A stretch of DNA of 5,422 bases from JBDTMC01 sp039934475 (GTDB lineage Bacteria; Acidobacteriota; Terriglobia; Bryobacterales; Bryobacteraceae), in contig JBDTMC010000516.1 in assembly GCA_039934475.1 (NCBI GenBank), positions 1-5,422 on the forward strand, written 5' to 3'. Under the pieces are notes generated by a model that was not told where the DNA came from, made no database searches, and saw only the letters and a program-made list of their open reading frames with translations. Numbering within the stretch: position 1 is the first letter of the stretch; each line of letters starts with the position of its first letter. This document shows positions 1 through 4,177 of the stretch, in pieces. Position numbers and translations under genes: made by a program.

Positions 1-128
1 CCCTTTTCCATGAGCGATTCCACCATGGCAAGTGCCCGGTCGTTCTCCTCTTCGGTTCTGATGACTCGGGGAGCCACCTTCGCAAGCAGCCTCGCGTATC
101 GCTTTTCGTCGATCGCTAGAGATCCCAT
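1..128 (-). CDS. higA: HigA-type antitoxin, N-terminal part (cut by window edge)
   Basis: Only the first 42 codons are visible, read leftward from an ATG at 128; the rest lies beyond position 1. The protein opens MGSLAIDEKRYARLLAKV and continues with an acidic helix (RTEEENDRALAMVESLMEK). This is the usual start of antitoxins paired with HigB-family mRNA interferases; in that family a helix-turn-helix domain normally follows, but it would lie outside the window. The start overlaps the last 13 bases of the toxin gene, so the two are translationally coupled in toxin-first order, as in known HigBA modules. The inferred role is to bind and neutralise HigB and, through the DNA-binding domain, repress the operon. 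The family call rests on pattern recognition of a short piece plus the partner gene. Confidence 0.72.
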   Translation of the reverse strand, partial: MGSLAIDEKRYARLLAKVAPRVIRTEEENDRALAMVESLMEK

Positions 129-397
129 CCGTCGTACTCCTTGTGGGTGCCGATCCTTTTGAGATAGACGATCTGCTTGCCGTAATGTACGAACGCCGCG
201 ATCCGGTATTTGTTGCCGCCCACGTTGAAGATCGTCAGGTCGCCGACAAAAGATGCCGACGCGAACGTTCGTTTCAACTCGCCCGGATTGCTCCAAGACC
301 CGGAATCGATCGCATCGGCCCACTGCCACATCGCATCAACAGACCTCGGCTCCTGCTCGATGAACTCCCGAATCCGTCGCTCGGTCACAATCCGCAC
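116..397 (-). CDS. higB: HigB-family mRNA interferase toxin
   Basis: A 93-residue protein with the layout of the HigB_toxin family (RelE-like fold). It has an N-terminal helix (TERRIREFIEQEP), a Trp-rich helix (MWQWADAIDSGSWSNP), the segment ELKRTFASASFVGD, a beta strand with NVGGNKYRIAAFVHY, and the C-terminal signature QIVYLKRIGTHKEYD. Family members of about 90-110 residues cleave mRNA at the ribosome and are held in check by the downstream antitoxin. I chose the GTG at 397. The open frame runs up to 553, but only sequence from VRIVTERR onward looks like the family, and a GGGA ribosome-binding motif lies about 10 bases upstream of that GTG. The stop overlaps the antitoxin start. An inverted repeat just upstream (406-422) is a plausible autoregulatory operator. 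No damage is visible, so the toxin is probably functional. Confidence 0.85.
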   Translation of the reverse strand: MRIVTERRIREFIEQEPRSVDAMWQWADAIDSGSWSNPGELKRTFASASFVGDLTIFNVGGNKYRIAAFVHYGKQIVYLKRIGTHKEYDGWDL

Positions 398-405
398 ATC
401 ACTAA

Positions 406-422
406 GTTCCCATATATGGAAC
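406..422. promoter_or_regulatory. inverted repeat upstream of higB, possible operator
   Basis: GTTCC and GGAAC arms are separated by the seven bases CATATAT, ending 9 bases before the GTG start of higB and overlapping its ribosome-binding motif. HigA-type antitoxins commonly repress their own operon by binding such palindromes. The arms are only 5 bp, so the operator role is inference, and I could not assign a well-spaced -35/-10 pair. Confidence 0.35.
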
Positions 423-453
423 CGAAAAATCAATTCGGATGGATGGACCGGAC

Positions 454-478
454 GACTGCGCTGTGACTGCGCTGTGAC
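454..478. repeat. 11-bp tandem repeat (GACTGCGCTGT), 2.3 copies
   Basis: Two perfect copies of GACTGCGCTGT at 454-464 and 465-475 are followed by GAC. On the minus strand this reads as GTCACA units 11 bp apart. A similar GTCACA tandem lies at 631-650 in the opposite orientation, on the other side of the tRNA-like end at 579-606. The stretch 398-578 otherwise holds no gene that I can support. Confidence 0.6.
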
Positions 479-578
479 GTCCGCCGTTCGTGGCGGTCTT
501 CCAGGACATCCCGGAATACCAACTGTACTGAAACTACAACCACATAGACTCAACCGGACCGGACTGAACTGCCAGCCC

Positions 579-606
579 TCGGGTTCGATTCCCGTTAGCG
601 CTACTA
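579..606 (+). other. tRNA-like 3' end (T-arm plus acceptor strand), probable attachment-site remnant
   Basis: The bases form a T-arm with stem TCGGG/CCCGT (4 of 5 pairs), the standard loop TTCGATT (584-590), then the seven-base acceptor strand TAGCGCT, an A at the discriminator position and CTA where CCA would be. No D-arm, anticodon arm or 5' acceptor strand can be found upstream, so this is a fragment and not a gene; the amino acid cannot be assigned. Tyrosine recombinases often integrate into tRNA 3' ends and leave such a piece at one junction. The relic of one ends exactly here: its stop codon is 604-606 on the minus strand. Attachment-site remnant is therefore the best reading, although chance similarity of about 25 bases is possible. 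Confidence 0.5.
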
Positions 607-885
607 TATTTTCAATACCTTACGGACTTTGCGGTCACACGCGGTCACACATTTCATTGTTTTCTCCCCGGCTGTTCGTTTGACCTCTGAAATTTTTCCC
701 ACCGGTTTGCAGCTTCTTTGGTCTCGTCCTGTCAGTCGGTACGAATAGACGGTGGCGGTCACCATCACCGAACTGTGGCCGAGCCGTTCCGATACGGCGG
801 GAAGCGCGGAGGTCGGAAGGACAACTAGCCTGGAAGACTGGTTCTTCGTTTCTTTGAACACCAGCCCCGCTCTCGTCTGCCATAG
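604..885 (-). pseudogene. tyrosine recombinase (phage-type integrase), internally deleted C-terminal relic
   Basis: The frame reads LWQTRAGLVFKETKNQ and, about 13 residues later, VSERLGHSSVMVTATVYSY. The first block matches the segment before the catalytic core of phage-type integrases (LWQ..GLVF). The second matches their C-terminal end, with the LGH histidine at about 775-777 and the likely nucleophilic tyrosine at about 745-747. Intact enzymes have roughly 60 residues between these blocks, including the catalytic H-x-x-R. Here only a short unrelated linker remains, so the middle has been deleted in frame. The N-terminal arm-binding and core-binding domains are also missing, since the ParE toxin gene ends at 932. 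The tail after RLTGRDQR does not resemble a family C-terminus. The relic is very unlikely to be active. It ends on the tRNA-like fragment, as integrase genes of islands often do. Confidence 0.7.
631..650. repeat. 10-bp perfect tandem repeat (GCGGTCACAC x2)
   Basis: Two adjacent identical copies lie at 631-640 and 641-650, and a partial third (GCGGTCAC) at 755-762. They fall in the unrecognisable tail of the integrase relic, 25 bases from the tRNA-like end. Direct repeats beside an integration core are typical of integrase arm-binding sites, but a simple slippage duplication would look the same. Confidence 0.6.
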
Positions 886-931
886 TGATCTTGAAATCGA
901 CAGGGAACCTTGCCCCCGGTGAATCAGCTCG

Positions 932-1266
932 TTACTCCGGGTTGCTCAATTGGTCGGGAGCGAGGTCTCGAAGTGCTCCGTGCCTACTGTGCAAGATCCA
1001 AACCGTCTGGCGGGTCTCATCCACTTCGTAGAGAATGCGGTACACGTGCTTCCGGTTACCGAAGAGAAGGCATCGGATCTCCCGCCTCGCCTCAACCGCT
1101 TCACGCGCCAAAGGGCACCGGTGGGGTAGTTGTTCGAGGGAATATAGGCAGTCAATGAGTTCCTCGAACCACTCCGGCCTCTGATCGGGGCTCTTTCGAC
1201 GATCCAATCGTATATCTGATTTGCGTCGGCCTTGGCCGTCTCAGCGAGAACGACTTGGTAGGCCAC
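932..1266 (-). pseudogene. RelE/ParE-family toxin, broken by a one-base frameshift
   Basis: The gene starts at the GTG at 1266 (VAYQVVLAETAKADANQIYD), overlapping the end of the Phd/YefM antitoxin gene by 26 bases, as in many such operons. The first 27 residues (to IVERAP) are in one frame. The family continues in another frame with DQRPEWFEELIDCLYSLEQL, then PHRCPLAREA, REIRCLLFGNRKHVYRILYE and WILHSRHGALRDL. The switch falls at a run of four C on the coding strand (plus-strand G run 1187-1190). Restoring one base gives exactly 112 codons, a 111-residue ParE/RelE toxin of normal size with all its usual blocks. Such toxins act on DNA gyrase (ParE) or on ribosome-bound mRNA (RelE); the sequence does not settle which. 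As it stands the product would be truncated and out of frame, so the toxin is probably dead, unless the missing base is a sequencing error in the homopolymer. Confidence 0.8.
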
Positions 1267-1540
1267 GTTTTTCTCGGAAGTCTTTTTCAAACTCCCTCAG
1301 TGGCGTTACACGACCGGCTTCGACGTCTGCGAGTCCGCGCTTGATGCCTTCGAGCGCCTCCAGTTCGTCCACGCGGTCTAGCAGTTTCTGATAAGACAGC
1401 GCATCCTGAACAACGAGTTCGGCCTTGCCGTTAATTGTGAGAACGACCGGGTGCCCGCTCCCTCGCATCTGATCCAGGAACTCGCTGGTGTTGCGCTTGA
1501 AGTCGCTGAGCGAATGAATGTCTTTGCTGATGTCAAGCAC
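1241..1540 (-). CDS. Phd/YefM-family antitoxin
   Basis: A 99-residue protein. Its N-terminal half (SKDIHSLSDFKRNTSEFLDQ, then HPVVLTINGKAELVVQDALS) is the classic Phd/YefM DNA-binding fold, and YQKLLDRVDELEALEGIKRG begins the helix that wraps the toxin. The charged C-terminal part (DVEAGRVTPLREFEKDFREK) is typical of antitoxins paired with RelE/ParE toxins. I chose the GTG at 1540 because a strong AGGAGG lies five bases before it and family similarity begins with LDISKDI; the frame is open further upstream to 1618 without similarity. The toxin gene overlaps its 3' end. The antitoxin looks intact while its toxin is frameshifted, so it may survive as an orphan that could neutralise related toxins or simply be decaying. 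It would be expected to repress its own promoter. Confidence 0.85.
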   Translation of the reverse strand: MLDISKDIHSLSDFKRNTSEFLDQMRGSGHPVVLTINGKAELVVQDALSYQKLLDRVDELEALEGIKRGLADVEAGRVTPLREFEKDFREKRGLPSRSR

Positions 1541-1567
1541 GAGAACCTCCTGCACTAAATATGCACT
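1541..1567 (-). promoter_or_regulatory. ribosome-binding site and direct repeats upstream of the Phd-type antitoxin
   Basis: On the minus strand an AGGAGG motif lies five bases before the GTG at 1540 and fixes that start. Two copies of AGTGCA (within 1551-1556 and 1562-1567 as TGCACT on the plus strand) sit 11 bp apart, one helical turn, in the leader. Phd-type antitoxins bind short repeats in this position, so these are candidate operator half-sites. A possible promoter (CTGATA, 17 bp, TATTTA) overlaps but is weak. Confidence 0.4.
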
Positions 1568-1661
1568 CAATTTGATGCTATCAGAAAAGGCGACCGCCAT
1601 CGAGGACGATTGGCTCACCGTGAAGCTGCTGGTACGAAACCTTCTAGGCGAGTCCCCTCTC

Positions 1662-1689
1662 GCATGACATAACGGAAGTTATGTCGTAC
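1662..1689. other. dif-like palindrome, candidate tyrosine-recombinase site
   Basis: The sequence splits as GCATGACATAA, CGGAAG, TTATGTCGTAC: two 11-bp arms around a 6-bp centre, the same 11-6-11 layout as XerC/XerD dif sites. The inner arms CATAA and TTATG match the inner dif arms. The innermost 8 bp on each side of GGAA (GACATAAC/GTTATGTC, 1666-1685) are perfectly inverted. No T-run follows, so it is not a simple terminator. It lies 36 bases upstream of a tyrosine-recombinase relic and between divergent genes, so a recombination site is the preferred reading; a regulator operator is the alternative. Confidence 0.5.
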
Positions 1690-1725
1690 TAAAGATCGGA
1701 TAGCAGGGGACAGATCCCGAGCAAA

Positions 1726-2054
1726 ATGAGTGAGATAGGATCCTTACAATCGGGTACCCTTGGCCTGGCCCTCCCCGGACCGCCGGTGTTGCCGGCGCTC
1801 GCCGTCCGTCTCGGGAAGCGGGGCCTTCGACGATTTCTGGAGTTCTTCACGGTAAACATCCGAAACCGGAACACGCGCGAAGCCCACGGTCGAGCGGCGG
1901 AAGCTTTTCTCCGCTGGTGTGAGGACCGAGGCATCCGAGAAATGGCTGAGATTCAGCGATCCACGTGGCCTCCTGTATGGAGTCGCTCCAGGGGCAATAC
2001 TCGAAGCCGACCACAAAACAGCATCTCGCGAGTCTGCGGATGATGTTCGACCAC
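1726..2054 (+). pseudogene. tyrosine recombinase, N-terminal core-binding fragment with frameshift
   Basis: From the ATG at 1726 the protein runs MSEIGSLQSGTLGLALPGPP, then RFLEFFTVNIRNRNTREAHG and FLRWCEDRGIREMAEIQ, which is the SAM-like core-binding domain of XerC/D-like integrases. After about residue 77 the family continues in another frame with HVASCMESLQGQYSKPTTKQ, then HLASLRMMFDH. One base is missing near CGATC (1957-1961). Intact proteins have about 300 or more residues and a C-terminal catalytic domain carrying R, H-x-x-R and Y; here the similarity stops near 2050, just before the stop codon of the minus-strand HugZ-like gene at 2055. The relic is thus both frameshifted and truncated and cannot be catalytic. 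It is read in the opposite direction to the integrase relic at 604-885 and is probably from a different element. A dif-like palindrome lies just upstream. Confidence 0.78.
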
Positions 2055-2858
2055 TCAAGAACAGGCCCGAACCATGTCAATCAACGCAACTCGTGCACTC
2101 TTCGTGTCCGTTACTTCGCGCGGGAAGGCGATACGGCGTCCGTGCACACGGTCGCCGGTTTTGAGCCGAAGATAGAAGCCCAGACGATCGACGGCAGTCA
2201 TTGATGCTTCGTCCGGGGCTTCATCTACATCTTTGCCCGCGATTCTACGTAGAGCATCTGCGTGGTCTGCATTCATGTGCTGGATGATTTCGGGAGCAAC
2301 CGCGGCTAGGGGATCAGGCGCCGCTGCGGCATATTCCGTAGCTGGTACCCAGCCCATTACGCCGAAGCCGCCGATAAAATAAACACCTTCAACTTCTAGC
2401 CGGTAATACGCGAAATCGGTGTAGTCCTGCCAGTAGCGTGCGCTTTCGTAGCGGGACAGATAGAGGTCCCGAACCTCAGCGGCGGGCGCGGCTTTCACCA
2501 CGCCGATGAGCGTCACTCGAGCGGCGCCAAGCGGGTCTCCCACTACGCCAGGCTGAGTGATGAGAAGGCTGGCGCGCTCGTCCTGATGCAGATTCTGGGT
2601 ATGCATAGCCATGTTGCTGATCAAGAAAACGGTCCGGCCAAGGCCGTCGGCTGCGAAAGGCATCACAGAGCCGAAAGGGAACCCGGGGAACTTGCGAGAA
2701 TGCGTCGACAGACTGCCAATGCTTCCAATCTCGGCGAGCGTACGCGCGCGCTCAGCGAGCGAAGGTTCGGGGATATCCGGAGTCGTTGGGCCTGAGCCAG
2801 CATGCTGTCGATTGGACACGAGTCTTATGATACCGGACTCCTGAATGAGATGGCGCAT
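2055..2858 (-). CDS. HugZ-like FMN-binding split-barrel protein with DUF2470 domain
   Basis: A 267-residue protein if started at the ATG at 2858; a GTG two codons earlier (2864) is equally possible. Residues about 35-165 form a pyridoxamine-phosphate-oxidase-like FMN split barrel, with ARTLAEIGSIGSLST, GFPFGSVMPFAADGLGRTVF, LISNMAMHTQNLHQDERASL and GVVGDPLGAARVTLIG. Residues about 185-265 form a DUF2470 domain starting at APEIIQHMNADHADAL and continuing through TAVDRLGFYLRLKTG. This pairing is found in HugZ-type haem-handling proteins and plant glutamyl-tRNA-reductase-binding proteins, so a cytosolic flavin- or haem-linked role is likely; substrate and reaction cannot be read from the sequence. 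No signal peptide is seen. The first 30 residues show no family similarity, so the real start could be further in. It is divergent from the FG-GAP gene, and its stop abuts the recombinase fragment, which may have trimmed the last residues. Confidence 0.85.
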   Translation of the reverse strand: MRHLIQESGIIRLVSNRQHAGSGPTTPDIPEPSLAERARTLAEIGSIGSLSTHSRKFPGFPFGSVMPFAADGLGRTVFLISNMAMHTQNLHQDERASLLITQPGVVGDPLGAARVTLIGVVKAAPAAEVRDLYLSRYESARYWQDYTDFAYYRLEVEGVYFIGGFGVMGWVPATEYAAAAPDPLAAVAPEIIQHMNADHADALRRIAGKDVDEAPDEASMTAVDRLGFYLRLKTGDRVHGRRIAFPREVTDTKSARVALIDMVRACS

Positions 2859-2872
2859 TGACACATTGACAC
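2857..2872. repeat. 8-bp tandem duplication ATTGACAC
   Basis: Two perfect copies lie at 2857-2864 and 2865-2872, each containing TTGACA, the sigma-70 -35 consensus on the plus strand. The duplication sits on the start region of the HugZ-like gene and duplicates its GTGTCAAT start context out of frame. Confidence 0.7.
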
Positions 2873-2894
2873 GATCCCAACTGCCACCGAGAAT
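2866..2894 (+). promoter_or_regulatory. candidate sigma-70 promoter for the FG-GAP gene
   Basis: A perfect TTGACA (2866-2871) is followed, after 17 bp, by GAGAAT (2889-2894), which matches TATAAT at four of six positions. Transcription would begin around 2901, almost at the ATG at 2903. That would favour either a leaderless message or use of the second ATG at 2918, which has CGAGAG upstream. The spacing is ideal but the -10 is weak, and organisms of this type often depart from the E. coli consensus. Confidence 0.3.
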
Positions 2895-2902
2895 GGATTC
2901 CT

Positions 2903-4054
2903 ATGTTCCGAGAGTCAATGTCTGCCATTCTGCTTGCTGTAGCCGCGGGTGTTACCATCGCCGGCGGCGCTACACTGCCCCCGGCTGTTGTTCCTGCCGG
3001 AAACTTACTTGTGACGGGCGATTTTAACGGTGACGGGTGGTTGGATATTGTCTCGGTAGTTCGATCCCAAGGCAGTGGCGCTTGGTACCTTGCCGTTTTT
3101 GCGAATGACGGGTCCGGTCATTTCAACCGTGGAACGACGATGTCGCTCAACGCGGAATTTGTTCCTTTCGCTATTACCGCGGCTGATTTCGATCGCGACG
3201 GCCGCTTGGATGTGGCGATTCTGGGGAACGGACCCAACGGTTCGCAGGTGCTCGTCGCACTGCACCGAACAGCCAGCTTTTTTACATACGCGATACCTAT
3301 TGCGTCCAACGGATTCTCCTTGTCGGCCGGGGATTTCACAGGAGATGCCTTCCCTGACCTGTTGGTAACCACGTATGGCAACGCACAAGAATTTATAAAC
3401 CCCGGCAACGGCATCTTCGATCAGGCTCGCCCTGTTGCGACTCTAACGATCGGTGTTCCGCTCATCGCAGACCTGAATAGCGACGGCAATCTCGACTTCG
3501 CCTTGTGGTCAACGGGTAGTCAGTATCCCTCATCCAGCGTGTATTTGGGCGACGGTCAGGGAAACTTCACTCAGTCGACGGCGGGTCCATTTCCGGGGAA
3601 CATCGGCGGCATGTCAATCGCCGATTTGAACAGTGATGGAAAGCCGGACCTGGTTTCCGTACTCGCGCTTGGAACCATGCGGCCGTTGGCGTTTCAAGTG
3701 GCGTATGGCAATGGTGACGGAACGTTTCAGAAGCTGGTGTCGCCTGCGGCAAGCTTGCCGTATCCAAACGGGTTTGGAATAGCGACTGGGGATGTGAACA
3801 ACGATGGACGCATTGATGTGTTGGTTCTGGCCGGTGACGCCCAATCCAGCATTGTCGCCGTGTATTTCAATATCGGGAACGGTGCTTTCTCGGAACCTGT
3901 TTCTACCGTTCTGCCCCGCAAGTTTAGAGGCATTCAACTGGCGACTTTCACTGCCGATAACTACCTTGATCTGCTCATTGAGGCGGAAGGCTTCCAACTG
4001 ATAGACCTCATCCAATTCAATGATGGAAGCGGTCGCATGGGAGCGGCAGAGTAG
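2903..4054 (+). CDS. secreted FG-GAP/VCBS repeat beta-propeller protein
   Basis: A 383-residue protein. Residues 1-23 look like a short signal peptide (MFRESMSAILLAVAAGVTIA, likely cut near AGGA), so it is probably exported; no lipobox cysteine or membrane anchor is seen. The rest is built from seven repeats of about 50 residues. Each carries a calcium-loop motif of the form D-x-N/D-x-D-G-x-x-D, starting at residues 40, 95, 144, 190, 241, 297 and 348, for example DFNGDGWLD and DLNSDGKPD. Seven copies with spacing 46-56 predict one closed seven-bladed propeller, as in FG-GAP/integrin-alpha-like domains. The third loop lacks the usual Gly (DFTGDAFPD), and the seventh has Thr for the first Asp (TFTADNYLD). 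Such proteins bind ligands or surfaces; no enzyme motif is visible and the partner is unknown. The ATG at 2918 is an alternative start but would lose the N-terminal arginine of the signal peptide. Confidence 0.85.
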   Translation: MFRESMSAILLAVAAGVTIAGGATLPPAVVPAGNLLVTGDFNGDGWLDIVSVVRSQGSGAWYLAVFANDGSGHFNRGTTMSLNAEFVPFAITAADFDRDGRLDVAILGNGPNGSQVLVALHRTASFFTYAIPIASNGFSLSAGDFTGDAFPDLLVTTYGNAQEFINPGNGIFDQARPVATLTIGVPLIADLNSDGNLDFALWSTGSQYPSSSVYLGDGQGNFTQSTAGPFPGNIGGMSIADLNSDGKPDLVSVLALGTMRPLAFQVAYGNGDGTFQKLVSPAASLPYPNGFGIATGDVNNDGRIDVLVLAGDAQSSIVAVYFNIGNGAFSEPVSTVLPRKFRGIQLATFTADNYLDLLIEAEGFQLIDLIQFNDGSGRMGAAE

Positions 4055-4108
4055 GCCAAATAGATGGTGTGCCTGCCGACACCCGAGCCTTGCCACCGAG
4101 ATGAAACA

Positions 4109-4159
4109 TTCCTCGCGAAGGTGGCCCCCGATTGGTTCTGAGCCGAACTTCACGAGGAA
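4109..4159. terminator. imperfect hairpin between convergent genes, possible two-way terminator
   Basis: TTCCTCGCGAAG (4109-4120) pairs with CTTCACGAGGAA (4148-4159) at 11 of 12 positions around a 27-base loop. It lies in the 123-bp gap between the convergent stops at 4054 and 4180. No U-tract follows on either strand and the loop is long, so a factor-independent terminator is only possible; nothing else is recognisable in this gap. Confidence 0.3.
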
Positions 4160-4177
4160 GCCTCCTGCTAAGCGCAC

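Noticed and set aside
481..496. CCGCC/GGCGG hairpin with a six-base loop
   Set aside because: The stem is only 5 bp, no T-run follows on either strand, and there is no gene ending nearby that it would serve.
500..606. A complete tRNA gene ending at 606
   Set aside because: No D-arm, anticodon stem-loop or 5' acceptor complement can be folded upstream; only the T-arm and 3' strand are present.
454..650. Tandem repeats as a possible CRISPR array
   Set aside because: The units are 10-11 bp without spacers and only about two copies each.
210..683. 157-codon open frame on the plus strand across the higB upstream region
   Set aside because: It crosses the HigB gene antisense and the tRNA-like end, and has no recognisable domain.
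2064..2081. GPNHVN in the recombinase frame, similar to a GPKHV motif of intact integrases
   Set aside because: The same bases encode the plausible native C-terminus (LIDMVRACS) of the HugZ-like protein on the other strand, so the match is more likely chance; the fragment was ended near 2054.
3614..4177. 187-codon open frame on the minus strand
   Set aside because: It is antisense to the FG-GAP gene, and its composition mirrors the repeated calcium loops; it has no family similarity of its own.
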